Of a stretch of 64,000 nucleotides of DNA, positions 9,601-16,733 are shown piece by piece (the first letter of the stretch is position 1; each line of letters begins with the position of its first letter). Below the pieces are notes generated by a model. That model was not told where the DNA came from and searched no databases. It worked only from the letters and a program-made list of their open reading frames with translations. The DNA lies in contig CAJUNS010000002.1 of assembly GCA_910587995.1 (NCBI GenBank), positions 43,162-107,161 of the forward strand. Direction: 5' to 3'. Source of the DNA: an uncultured Oscillospiraceae bacterium. Lineage in GTDB: Bacteria > Bacillota_A > Clostridia > Oscillospirales > Acutalibacteraceae. Made by a program: the position numbers and the translations under genes.

Positions 9601-10731
9601 GTGGTGGATAAAATCCATGAGAACCCCAGCCGCAATACCGTCACCCTGCTGGAAAGCGGGCACATCAACTATGTTATCTCCACCTCGGCCAAGGGCCGCA
9701 ACCCGGCCCGGGACAGCGTGAAGATCCGCCGCAAGGCCAGCCTTTTGGGAATTCCGTGCCTGACGGCCATCGACACGGCCAACGCTTTGGCGGACTCTTT
9801 GATGAGCCGCTTTACCCCGGAGAATACGGAGATTGTGGACATTAACAATCTGAAGGCGAAAAAGCAGAAAATCTCCTTCACCAAAATGTCTGCCTGCAAA
9901 AATGATTATATTTACATCAACTGTTTCGACCCGGCCAATGTGTTCCCCTCCCCGGAGTTTTTGTCCATCTATCTTTCGGACCGGCACAACGGCGTGGGCG
10001 GCGATGGAGTAATCCTGATCGCGCCCTCGGAGGTGGCGGACGCCCAGATGATCATGTACAATCTGGATGGCAGCGAGGGCATGATGTGCGGCAACGGCAT
10101 CCGCTGTGTGGCCAAGTACCTGTTTGACAACGGCATCGCCCAGGGGACCCAGGCGGGCCAGGGGCGGCATGTGCTGCGCATCGAGACCAAAAGCGGCGTA
10201 AAGGAGTGCACGGTGATTACCAAAAACGGCCTGGCCTCTCATGTGACCGTGGACATGGGCCGGGTGGAGCTGGCCCCGGAGAAGGTGCCGGTAAAGCTGG
10301 AGGGAGAGATAGTGGCGGCACGCACCGTGGAGGTGGCTGGAGGCAGCTATGAGATCACCTGCTGCTCCATGGGCAACCCCCATGTGACGGTGTTTGTACC
10401 CTCGGTGGACAAGGTGGATGTGGAGGCTCTGGGCCCCCGGTTTGAGCGGGACCCGCTGTTCCCGGAACGGGTAAACGTGGGCTTTGTGGAGGTGATTGAC
10501 CACAAGACCCTAAAGGCCCGCATCTGGGAGCGGGGCAGCGGCGAGACCATGGCCTGCGGCACCGGCACCTGCGCGGCGGTGGTGGCGGCAACCCTGAACG
10601 GCTACTGCCAGAAGGGCCAGGACATCCGGGTGATTCTCAAAGGCGGCGAGCTGACCATCCGCTATACGGATGAGGGCGTGCTGATGACTGGAGAGGCGAA
10701 AAAGGTCTTCGATGGCGTGGTGGAAGTATAA
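6628..10731 (+). CDS. carB: CarB-DapF fusion: carbamoyl-phosphate synthase large subunit joined to diaminopimelate epimerase
   Basis: Residues 1 to about 1080 form a full-length CarB: two ATP-grasp halves, each opening with a GSGPI.IGQ..EFDYA motif, and a C-terminal MGS-like allosteric domain ending near EIVDINNLK. Without a stop codon or long linker, residues from about 1082 to 1367 continue as diaminopimelate epimerase, starting ISFTKMSACKNDYIYIN. Both catalytic cysteines are present (MMCGNGIRC and MACGTGTCA), as are SMGNPH and ERGSGETMACG. The normally conserved glycine-rich turn before ND (GCG in the neighbouring copy) reads ACK here, so the epimerase half may be altered. Nucleotide similarity to dapF at 11770 suggests a tandem duplication followed by fusion. 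AGGGAGGA precedes the ATG. Confidence 0.93.
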   Translation: MPLNKDIKKVLVIGSGPIVIGQAAEFDYAGTQACRALREDGIEIVLVNSNPATIMTDQAMADKIYIEPLTLTTVKRIIEKEKPDSILSGFGGQTGLTLSMQLAKEGFLEKNHVRLLGAGPETIDKAEDRQLFKDAMERIGQPCVPSKVVTTVEDAEAFAAEIGYPVIIRPAFTLGGTGGGIVNGPEELREITANGLALSPITQVLVEKSIAGWKEIEFEVMRDGAGNAITICSMENLDPVGVHTGDSIVIAPAVTLADKEYQMLRTAALDIVNELGVEGGCNCQFALHPDSFEYAVIEVNPRVSRSSALASKATGYPIAKVATKIAIGYRLDEIKNAVTGVTYAAFEPSIDYVAVKFPKWPFDKFVYAKRDLGTQMKATGEVMSIADSFEMALLKAVRGAEISAGSGGGRLDTLTLPKFQEEAEEKLLHIAEHATDERLFAVYELLKRGRTVDELHALTMIDRWFLSKLLSFIGYEDKLASRTLTEEIYTEGKRLGYPDAAIARISGQEIPWKRKTTFKMVDTCAGEFAAHTPYFYATYDTEESGGEDEALDFIGQNREKETVVVLGSGPIRIGQGIEFDYASVHCVMALQKLGYEVVIINNNPETVSTDFDTANRLYFEPLSPEDVLDVLAIEKPIGVVVAFGGQTAIKLTKTLSDNNIRILGSSADTIDMAEDRERFDELLERSGIKRPRGSTVTAAQEALDAAERLGYPVLMRPSYVLGGQNMIIATCREDIQEYMDIILDTRQDNPVLIDKYLSGTEIEVDAICDGDEILIPGIMEHVERTGIHSGDSIAVYPASGIDDDMSAKIVATTETLCRELHGIGLINLQYIIMDREIYVIEVNPRASRTVPYISKVTGVPMCDLATKVSLGYKLRDLGFGTGLYKPSPYTAVKVPVFSFEKLADVDTHLGPEMKSTGEVLGIGNSLEEALYKGLIASGHQMKKSGGVFITVRDQDKPEIAEVAKKFDRLGFKLYATGGTALLLFKAGLNVNVVDKIHENPSRNTVTLLESGHINYVISTSAKGRNPARDSVKIRRKASLLGIPCLTAIDTANALADSLMSRFTPENTEIVDINNLKAKKQKISFTKMSACKNDYIYINCFDPANVFPSPEFLSIYLSDRHNGVGGDGVILIAPSEVADAQMIMYNLDGSEGMMCGNGIRCVAKYLFDNGIAQGTQAGQGRHVLRIETKSGVKECTVITKNGLASHVTVDMGRVELAPEKVPVKLEGEIVAARTVEVAGGSYEITCCSMGNPHVTVFVPSVDKVDVEALGPRFERDPLFPERVNVGFVEVIDHKTLKARIWERGSGETMACGTGTCAAVVAATLNGYCQKGQDIRVILKGGELTIRYTDEGVLMTGEAKKVFDGVVEV

Positions 10732-10773
10732 GCTGGAAACCGGAGCGCCGGAGGTCCATACTGGGAGGCAGGC

Positions 10774-11244
10774 ATGAAGCTTTTATTTAAACAACGTTTT
10801 TTCTCGTGGCTGGACAGCTACGATGTGTACTATGAGGACGGTTCCACCGCCTACACGGTGCAGGGTCAGCTGGCCTGGGGGCACTGCCTAAAGATTTTTG
10901 ACCCCCAGGGCTATGAGCTGGGCACGGTGAAGGAGCGGGTGCTGACCTGGATGCCTAAGTTTGAGCTCTATGTAGGTGGGGCCTATGCTGGGTGCATCAG
11001 CAAGGAGTTTACCTTCTTCCAACCGCGCTACAACATTGAGTGCAACGGCTGGCAGGTACAGGGAGACATGTGGGAGTGGAACTACAGCGTCTGCGGCCCG
11101 GCGGGAGACCTGGTGGCCGTGGTGAGCAAGGAGATCTGGAACTGGACGGACACCTATGTGATTGATGTGGCCCAGCCTCAGGACGCCCTGATGGCGCTGA
11201 TGTTCGTGCTGGCCATTGACGCGGAGAAGTGCTCTCGGGATTAG
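10774..11244 (+). CDS. LURP-one-related (Tubby-like fold) protein
   Basis: A 156-residue soluble protein with the pattern of the LURP-one/YxjI family: MKLLFKQRFFSWLDSYDVYY, internal repeats of short beta strands, LKIFDPQGYELGTVKE and a late W-rich segment. Members adopt a Tubby-like beta barrel and their biochemical role is not settled. GGGAGG lies seven bases before the ATG. It sits 42 bases after the carB-dapF stop and probably shares that transcript. There is no membrane segment or signal peptide. Why it lies between two dapF copies is unknown; it may simply have been spanned by the dapF duplication. Confidence 0.8.
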   Translation: MKLLFKQRFFSWLDSYDVYYEDGSTAYTVQGQLAWGHCLKIFDPQGYELGTVKERVLTWMPKFELYVGGAYAGCISKEFTFFQPRYNIECNGWQVQGDMWEWNYSVCGPAGDLVAVVSKEIWNWTDTYVIDVAQPQDALMALMFVLAIDAEKCSRD

Positions 11245-11259
11245 CGCCCAACCCCGCAA

Positions 11260-11342
11260 GGGAGTGTCCGTTTCAGAGAGCTTTTCCTGTTCTCCCGCCC
11301 GCAGGGCAGGGGAACACAGATGACTATCTCTGTGATTGGGAC
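11260..11342 (+). repeat. ~85-bp GTGTCCGTT repeat, full copy (copy C)
   Basis: Same blocks as 4746-4832 in direct orientation: GGGAGTGTCCGTTTCAGAGA, GCTTTTCCTGTTC, a GC palindrome, GAACACAGATGACTATCTCTG and GATTGGGAC. It follows the LURP-one gene by 16 bases. Confidence 0.7.
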
Positions 11343-11364
11343 ACACCCACCCCGCAAGTCCGGC

Positions 11365-11421
11365 TTGCTAGATAAGGAGAAATGTGGTATACTGGAGCGT
11401 GGGAGGGGTCTGTCCCCTCCC
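11365..11421 (+). promoter_or_regulatory. possible promoter followed at once by a GC hairpin
   Basis: TTGCTA (11365-11370), 17 bases, TATACT (11388-11393). The predicted start falls at the hairpin GGGAGGGG-TCTGT-CCCCTCCC (11401-11421), which is followed by a weak T-run. The hairpin may terminate the upstream transcript or form the 5' end of a new one. Confidence 0.45.
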
Positions 11422-11431
11422 TTGCCGGTTT

Positions 11432-11460
11432 TTGTCACAATATAGCTTCTATATTATATT
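11432..11460 (+). promoter_or_regulatory. promoter for the 11506 gene, dapF and pyrG
   Basis: TTGTCA (11432-11437), a 17-base spacer and TATATT (11455-11460), about 45 bases before the small membrane protein gene. Confidence 0.55.
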
Positions 11461-11505
11461 AACATATTTCTCTATGTATCAAGACCAAGGAAGCGAGGTG
11501 AAGGG

Positions 11506-11742
11506 ATGAACGGGAACACCATACTGGTCCTGACCCTGTGGGCGCTGGTGCTGGCGGCGGGCGTAGCCTTTGCCATCAAACCCCTGTGGATGTGGGTTTT
11601 TACCGAAAGCTGGAAGCCCGGCAGCGAGGATGGCCCCACCAAGGAATACCTGCGGTTTGCCCGGACCTTCGGGATCATTTTGGCGGTCATCGGCGGGGCC
11701 ATGCTGGCCTTGACCTTGACAGCGGTTTTAGCAGGGACTTGA
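11506..11742 (+). CDS. small two-helix membrane protein
   Basis: A 78-residue protein with hydrophobic helices at about 5-28 and 53-75, joined by a polar segment WKPGSEDGPTKEYLRFARTF. The layout resembles small DUF6199-type proteins, which I cannot confirm by eye. GAGGTGAAGGG lies before the ATG. The next gene, dapF, starts within 30 bases, so the two are probably cotranscribed. Function unknown. Confidence 0.75.
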   Translation: MNGNTILVLTLWALVLAAGVAFAIKPLWMWVFTESWKPGSEDGPTKEYLRFARTFGIILAVIGGAMLALTLTAVLAGT

Positions 11743-11769
11743 ATTACCACCCAAATGGAGGAAAAGGCT

Positions 11770-12603
11770 TTGAAATTTACCAAGATGCACGGCTGCGGCA
11801 ATGATTATATTTACATCAACTGCTTTGAAGAGGCGGTAGAGGACCCGGCGGCTCTGGCTGTCCGGCTTTCGGACCGGCACAAGGGTATTGGCGGCGACGG
11901 CGTCATCCTCATCTGCCCCTCGGATGTGGCGGACGGCAAAATGCGCATTTTTAACATGGACGGCAGCGAGGGCATGATGTGCGGCAATGGCGTCCGCTGT
12001 GTGGCCAAGTTCCTCTATGACCACGGCATCTGCCGGAAAACCGGGATGGCGGTGGAGAGCAAAAGCGGCGTAAAGCATTGCCGCGTTGTGGAGGAGGGCG
12101 GCAAGGCCGCGGCCGTTTCGGTAGATATGGGCCCCGCGGAGCTGGACCCAGAGAAAATCCCGGTCAAGCTGGATGGCGGGCCGGTGATTGGCCGGACGGT
12201 GGAAATCGCCGGGGGAACGCACGCCATTACCTGCGTGTCCATGGGCAACCCCCACTGCGTGGTGTTTGGCGGGGACCCCATGGCGCTGGACCTGGAGGCC
12301 GTTGGGCCCAAGTTTGAATGGGACCCCCTGTTTCCGGAGCGGGTGAACACAGAGTTTGTGGAGGTCCTTGACAGCCGCACCTTGAGCATGCGGGTGTGGG
12401 AGCGGGGCAGCGGCGAGACCATGGCCTGCGGCACCGGCGCCTGCGCGGCGGCGGTGGCGGCGGTGGAAAACGGCTTCTGCCCCATGGGGGAGGACATTAC
12501 CGTAAAGCTGCGGGGCGGGGATTTAGTCATCCATTACACCAAAGAGCGGGTGACGATGACCGGCGAGGCGGTAGAGGTGTTTGAGGGCAAGATAGAGGTA
12601 TAA
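11770..12603 (+). CDS. dapF: diaminopimelate epimerase, stand-alone copy
   Basis: Converts LL- to meso-diaminopimelate for lysine and peptidoglycan. Both catalytic cysteines are present in MMCGNGVRC and MACGTGACA, and the N-terminus KFTKMHGCGNDYIYIN is canonical, unlike the fused copy. An in-frame ATG occurs at 11755, but GGAGG at 11757-11761 is correctly spaced for the TTG at 11770, which gives the typical MKFTKMHG start; I chose that (277 residues). It is a paralogue of the CarB-fused domain, with long identical nucleotide stretches around the NDYIYIN and GSEGMMCGN codons. pyrG follows 30 bases later. DapL, the preceding pathway step, is encoded 2.5 kb downstream. Confidence 0.93.
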   Translation: MKFTKMHGCGNDYIYINCFEEAVEDPAALAVRLSDRHKGIGGDGVILICPSDVADGKMRIFNMDGSEGMMCGNGVRCVAKFLYDHGICRKTGMAVESKSGVKHCRVVEEGGKAAAVSVDMGPAELDPEKIPVKLDGGPVIGRTVEIAGGTHAITCVSMGNPHCVVFGGDPMALDLEAVGPKFEWDPLFPERVNTEFVEVLDSRTLSMRVWERGSGETMACGTGACAAAVAAVENGFCPMGEDITVKLRGGDLVIHYTKERVTMTGEAVEVFEGKIEV

Positions 12604-12633
12604 CCCCATTAAAATGAGAGGGAGAGAGTGAAT

Positions 12634-14247
12634 ATGGCAAAGTATATTTTTGTGACCGGCGGCGTGGTTTCGGGCCTTGGCAAGGGCATTACGGCGGCTT
12701 CTTTGGGGCGGCTTTTAAAATCCCGGGGCCTAAAGGTGGCGGCGCAGAAGCTGGACCCCTACATCAACGTGGACCCAGGCACCATGAGCCCCTACCAGCA
12801 CGGGGAGGTCTACGTCACGGAGGACGGCCTGGAGACGGACCTGGACCTGGGCCACTATGAGCGGTTCATCGATGAGGACCTGAATAAGTTCTCCAACCTG
12901 ACCACCGGCAAGGTCTACTGGAACGTGCTGAATAAGGAGCGCCGGGGCGAATATCTGGGAGAGACCATCCAGGTCATTCCCCACATTACCAGTGAAATCA
13001 AGAGCTTTATCTACAGCGTGGGCAGCAAATCCAACGCGGATATTGTCATTACGGAGATTGGCGGCACGGCGGGCGACATTGAGAGCCAGCCCTTCTTGGA
13101 GGCCATCCGCCAGGTGAGCCAGGAGGTAGGGCCCGGGAACTCCCTGTTCATCCATGTTACACTGGTGCCGTATCTGAACAGCTCCGGGGAACACAAGTCC
13201 AAGCCCACCCAGCACTCGGTGAAGGAGCTGCAGGGCATGGGCATTAAGCCCAACATCATCGTCCTGCGCACGGACGTGCCCATCGACGACCCCAGCATCT
13301 TCCAGAAAATCGCCCTGTTCTGCAACGTGCGGCCGGACTGCGTCATTGAGAACCTGACCATCCCGGTGCTGTACGAGGCCCCCATTATGCTGGAGAAAAG
13401 CCACTTTTCCGACATTGTCTGCCGGGAGCTGGCTCTGGAGACCAAGGAGCCGGACATGTCCGAGTGGCTGGAAATGGTGGACAAGATCCGGGGCCGGAAG
13501 CGGAATGTGCGCATTGCCCTGGTGGGCAAATATGTGAAGCTGCACGACGCCTATCTCTCTGTTATGGAGGCCCTGCGCCACGCGGGCTATGACCACAGCG
13601 CCAAGGTGGACATTGACTGGGTGGACTCGGAAACCCTGGACGAGGAAAACGTCGGCACCCGGCTGGGAGACTGCCACGGGATCATCATTCCCGGAGGCTT
13701 TGGAAGCCGGGGCATTGAAGGCATGATTTTGGCGGCCCGCTTTGCCCGGGAAAAGGACATCCCCTACCTGGGCATCTGCCTGGGCATGCAGGTGGCGGTG
13801 ATTGAGTTCTGCCGGAACGTCTGCGGCGTTGCGGACGCCAACTCTGGGGAGTTTAACGAGTACGGGCTCAATAAGGTCATCGACTTTATGCCCGACCAGA
13901 ACAAGGACATCAACAAGGGCGGCACCCTGCGCCTGGGCAGCTATCCCTGCCAGATTGTTCCCGGCACCAAAATGGCGGAGTGCTATGGAAAAGAGCAGAT
14001 TGACGAGCGGCACCGGCACAGGTATGAGTTTAACAACGACTACCGGGAGACCGTGGAGCAGAGCGGTATGAAAATCAGCGGCACCAGCCCGGACGGGCGT
14101 TTGGTGGAGGCGGTGGAGCTGCCGGAGAAGCGCTTTTTTGTGGCGGGCCAGTTCCACCCGGAGTTTAAGTCCAGGCCCAACCGGGCCCACCCGCTCTTTA
14201 AGGGCTTCATCGGCGCGGCAGTGGACTATGCCGGGGAAAAGGCTTGA
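12634..14247 (+). CDS. pyrG: CTP synthase
   Basis: Aminates UTP to CTP using glutamine and ATP. The N-terminal synthase domain carries KYIFVTGGVVSGLGKGI and DPYINVDPGTMSP. The C-terminal glutamine amidotransferase domain has PGGFGSRG, the nucleophile in YLGICLGMQ and the His-Glu pair in FHPEFKSRP. The ATG at 12634 (MAKYIFVTGG) has GGAGAG seven bases upstream and is preferred over the in-frame GTG at 12628, giving 537 residues. It follows dapF closely. Together with CarA/CarB upstream it makes this region a partial pyrimidine-nucleotide cluster. Confidence 0.96.
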   Translation: MAKYIFVTGGVVSGLGKGITAASLGRLLKSRGLKVAAQKLDPYINVDPGTMSPYQHGEVYVTEDGLETDLDLGHYERFIDEDLNKFSNLTTGKVYWNVLNKERRGEYLGETIQVIPHITSEIKSFIYSVGSKSNADIVITEIGGTAGDIESQPFLEAIRQVSQEVGPGNSLFIHVTLVPYLNSSGEHKSKPTQHSVKELQGMGIKPNIIVLRTDVPIDDPSIFQKIALFCNVRPDCVIENLTIPVLYEAPIMLEKSHFSDIVCRELALETKEPDMSEWLEMVDKIRGRKRNVRIALVGKYVKLHDAYLSVMEALRHAGYDHSAKVDIDWVDSETLDEENVGTRLGDCHGIIIPGGFGSRGIEGMILAARFAREKDIPYLGICLGMQVAVIEFCRNVCGVADANSGEFNEYGLNKVIDFMPDQNKDINKGGTLRLGSYPCQIVPGTKMAECYGKEQIDERHRHRYEFNNDYRETVEQSGMKISGTSPDGRLVEAVELPEKRFFVAGQFHPEFKSRPNRAHPLFKGFIGAAVDYAGEKA

Positions 14248-14272
14248 CAAATGCCGCCCCTTCCGGTATACT
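14244..14272 (+). promoter_or_regulatory. consensus promoter of the grpB-like gene, overlapping the pyrG stop
   Basis: TTGACA (14244-14249), a 17-base spacer and TATACT (14267-14272). The -35 box shares bases with the TGA stop of pyrG at 14245-14247. Confidence 0.8.
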
Positions 14273-14309
14273 GTTACGATTTAGCTACTCTATATCAGGA
14301 GGTACCATC

Positions 14310-14843
14310 ATGACAGGATTAAAGCGCGGAACCGTGAGCCTCAGCCCCCATGACCCCGCGTGGGCAGATTGGGCCCAGGAGACAATACGGGTGCTGTGGG
14401 GCGTTTTTGGAGATACAGCCGAGGACATCCAGCACATCGGCAGCACGGCCATTCAGGGCATAGAGGCAAAGCCCATTCTTGACATTGCGGTGGGCGTAAA
14501 CAGCATGGAGGGCCTGCCCCTGGAACGGTTGCTGGAAAAGGGCTTTCAGGAGCGGTATAACCGGTTTTCCAGCAACCTGCTCTACGTGTTGGAGACGGAG
14601 GATAAGATACGCACCCATCAGGTGCATATTCTGCCCTATGACAGCCTGCAATGGCACAACTATGTGGATTTTCGCGATTATATGAATGCCTTTCCGGAAA
14701 AAGCGGCCGGATATGAGGCCCTAAAGCGGCGGCTGGCGGCGGAGTGCAACAATGTGCAGACCGCTTACACCGACGGAAAGCACGACTATATGGAGGAAAC
14801 CCTAAAAAGAGCCAGAGAGTATGCCAAACACAGTAAGCAGTAG
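14310..14843 (+). CDS. GrpB/UPF0157 family nucleotidyltransferase-fold protein
   Basis: A 177-residue soluble protein. HIGSTAIQGIEAKPILDIAVGV is the family hallmark; it contains the GS and DxD-like elements of the nucleotidyltransferase fold. The biochemical role of the family is not established, and some members are fused to dephospho-CoA kinase. The start at 14310 follows AGGAGG (14297-14302). It has its own consensus promoter at the pyrG stop, so it is not simply the last gene of the pyr cluster. Confidence 0.85.
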   Translation: MTGLKRGTVSLSPHDPAWADWAQETIRVLWGVFGDTAEDIQHIGSTAIQGIEAKPILDIAVGVNSMEGLPLERLLEKGFQERYNRFSSNLLYVLETEDKIRTHQVHILPYDSLQWHNYVDFRDYMNAFPEKAAGYEALKRRLAAECNNVQTAYTDGKHDYMEETLKRAREYAKHSKQ

Positions 14844-14862
14844 GGGTGCTTGGGCCGGGACT

Positions 14863-14917
14863 TATGACGTTGGCTTCGCGAAGCCGTCCCGAAGTGGGCA
14901 TGACTTCGCGAAGCGAA
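14863..14917. repeat. palindromic CTTCGCGAAG repeats
   Basis: TATGACGTTGGCTTCGCGAA runs into a perfect 14-base palindrome, GGCTTCGCGAAGCC (14872-14885). A second CTTCGCGAAG palindrome (14904-14913) follows CATGA. The TATGACGTTGGC lead-in recurs in the 21-bp tandem repeat at 63911-64000. Confidence 0.55.
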
Positions 14918-14981
14918 GGTCGAAGCCCCTTGACCGCGTATGTTCCTACTATCCCCCAAAAAGTCGTAATAATAAAACAGT

Positions 14982-15039
14982 AAAAGTTTTGTCCACTTTT
15001 TCAAAAGTGGCGGTTGGTAAGGCGGAGCCTTACGACCTT
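14982..15039 (+). repeat. two-hairpin covarying repeat, copy 1
   Basis: AAAAGTTTTGTC, then hairpin CCACTTTTTCAAAAGTGG, then hairpin TAAGGCGGAGCCTTA and GACCTT. The element at 44206-44262 has the same order, but both stems carry paired base changes. It lies just upstream of dapL. Confidence 0.7.
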
Positions 15040-15063
15040 AAAAAGCCCGAAAGGATGATACCA

Positions 15064-16233
15064 ATGAAACTCAACGCAAATTTTCAGAATTTGGAGCAGA
15101 GCTACCTGTTCGTCACCATTGCCCAAAAGGTCAACGCCTACACCGCCGCCCACCCTGAGAACCGCTTAATCCGCATGGGCATCGGCGATGTGACCCTGCC
15201 CCTGGTTCCGGCAGTCATTGAGGCCATGCACCAGGCCACGGACGAGATGGCCAATAAGGAGACCTTCCGGGGCTACTCCCCGGACAGCTCCGGCTACCCC
15301 TTTTTGCGGGAGGCCATTGCCGGGTACTATGGCGGCTTTGGGGTCAGCGTGGACCCCAGCGAGGTTTTTGTTGGCGATGGAGCCAAAAGCGATGTGGGCA
15401 ACATTGTGGACATTTTTGACAATTCCAACACTATTTTGGTGCCGGACCCGGTTTATCCTGTGTATGTGGACACCAATATTATGGCTGGCCGGAAAATCGT
15501 CTATGCGGACGCCAACATGGAGAACGGCTTTTTGCCCATGCCTCAGGAGGGGCAGAAGGCGGACATTATCTACATTTGCTCCCCCAACAACCCCACCGGC
15601 GCGGTTTACAATTATGAGCAGCTAAAGGCCTGGGTGGACTATGCCTTGGACCAAAAAGCGGTGATTCTGTTTGACGCGGCCTACGAGTGCTTTGTCAGCC
15701 CGGGCCTGCCCCGGAGCATTTTCGCCATTCCTGGGGCGGAGAAGTGCGCCATTGAGTTTGGTTCCCTGTCCAAAACAGCGGGCTTTACGGGCATGCGCTG
15801 TGGGTACACGGTGATAAAGAAAGAGCTGGAAGTGGACGGCGTACAGGTAAGCAAGCTGTGGGAGCGCCGCCAGGGCAGCAAATTTAACGGCGTAAGCTAT
15901 GTGACCCAGCGGGCGGCCCAGGCGGTGTTCAGCGCGGAGGGCCAGCGGCAGGTTCAGGAGAACATTGCCTACTACAAGCGCAATGCGGCGGTGATGGCCC
16001 AGGCCCTGACCAACAAGGGCGTGTGGTTCACCGGCGGGGCCAACTCCCCCTATCTGTGGTTCCGCTGCCCAGAGGGCATGAGCGGCTGGGATTATTTTGA
16101 CTACCTGCTCAACGAGAAGGAGATTGTGGGCACCCCCGGCGAGGGTTTTGGCAAAAACGGCGCGGGCTGCATGCGCCTAACGGCCTTTGGGGACGCGGAA
16201 AAGACCAAAGAAGCCATGGAGAGGCTGAAGTAA
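15064..16233 (+). CDS. dapL: LL-diaminopimelate aminotransferase
   Basis: PLP enzyme that makes LL-diaminopimelate directly from tetrahydrodipicolinate, bypassing the succinylase/acetylase steps of the lysine pathway. Visible features are LIRMGIGDVTLPL, RGYSPDSSGYPFLREAIAGYY, ICSPNNPTGAVY and the PLP lysine in GSLSKTAGFTGMRCGYT. The 389-residue length is usual for clostridial DapL. The open frame extends upstream to 14821 through repeat DNA. The ATG at 15064 has GAAAGGA eight bases before it and the canonical MKLNANFQNLEQSYLF start. Its product is the substrate of DapF, present twice in this window. Confidence 0.95.
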   Translation: MKLNANFQNLEQSYLFVTIAQKVNAYTAAHPENRLIRMGIGDVTLPLVPAVIEAMHQATDEMANKETFRGYSPDSSGYPFLREAIAGYYGGFGVSVDPSEVFVGDGAKSDVGNIVDIFDNSNTILVPDPVYPVYVDTNIMAGRKIVYADANMENGFLPMPQEGQKADIIYICSPNNPTGAVYNYEQLKAWVDYALDQKAVILFDAAYECFVSPGLPRSIFAIPGAEKCAIEFGSLSKTAGFTGMRCGYTVIKKELEVDGVQVSKLWERRQGSKFNGVSYVTQRAAQAVFSAEGQRQVQENIAYYKRNAAVMAQALTNKGVWFTGGANSPYLWFRCPEGMSGWDYFDYLLNEKEIVGTPGEGFGKNGAGCMRLTAFGDAEKTKEAMERLK

Positions 16234-16239
16234 CAGCAT

Positions 16240-16274
16240 AAAAGAGCCGCCCAGTGTGTGGGCGGCTCTTTTAA
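16240..16274 (+). terminator. terminator of dapL
   Basis: AAAAGAGCCGCC pairs with GGCGGCTCTTTT around CAGTGTGTG, seven bases after the dapL stop. Confidence 0.9.
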
Positions 16275-16291
16275 AAATTTCTTCATGGGTG

Positions 16292-16320
16292 TTGACAATT
16301 CTAGCCAAGTGTGATATTAT
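16292..16320 (+). promoter_or_regulatory. consensus promoter of the secreted-protein pair
   Basis: TTGACA (16292-16297), a 17-base spacer and TATTAT (16315-16320), about 60 bases before the first gene of the AT-rich island. Confidence 0.8.
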
Positions 16321-16382
16321 ATAAAGAGAGTGTAAAGATGAAGAAATAAGCATAGATTGCAATTGAAAGGAGGTGAATGGTT

Positions 16383-16718
16383 GTGAATTTTAAAGGGGTT
16401 ATAGCAAGCTCGTTGCTCTGTGGATATCTGGCAGGTTCTATTTTTTCAGGATCATATAGAGAACCAGAACGTTATCCCCGGTTTCAAGAAGCGGTAAAGT
16501 ATGCCTATATGGACTTGAATACGGCACCAACTGAATTGCATGAAAAAATCCTTGAGAGTAGATCTATTCTTGCTTTCGAATATGTTGACAGATGGTGTGC
16601 GGATAGTGTGCGCTGCGATCTCATCAAGCTGGAAGACGGTAAAATCATTTTCCTGGAAGAATTGCCGCATTTTCATGACATTTTTCCAGCGGACTGGGAA
16701 GAACCTAAAGTGAAATAG
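16383..16718 (+). CDS. small secreted or membrane-anchored protein with FHDIFP motif
   Basis: I do not recognise a family. The N-terminus GVIASSLLCGYLAGSIFSG is a signal peptide or anchor; the rest is a charged domain of about 80 residues ending LPHFHDIFPADWEEP. The whole domain aligns by eye with residues about 40-110 of the next gene product: YMxL, P..L...I...R..I, D.W.AD, then LPxFHDIFPxDWExP. The two are therefore paralogues. GTG at 16383 fits the strong AAGGAGGTG site better than ATG at 16377, which is only three bases from it. Base composition is clearly more AT-rich than the flanking genes, suggesting acquisition by transfer. Confidence 0.7.
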   Translation: MNFKGVIASSLLCGYLAGSIFSGSYREPERYPRFQEAVKYAYMDLNTAPTELHEKILESRSILAFEYVDRWCADSVRCDLIKLEDGKIIFLEELPHFHDIFPADWEEPKVK

Positions 16719-16733
16719 AAAGGAGTCATTGGA

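Noticed and set aside
7807..10503. Minus-strand open frame of 898 codons opposite carB-dapF
   Set aside because: Antisense to a recognised gene with strong domain motifs; biased composition; no ribosome-binding site.
12730..14250. Minus-strand open frame of 506 codons opposite pyrG
   Set aside because: Antisense to CTP synthase; no motif or start site.
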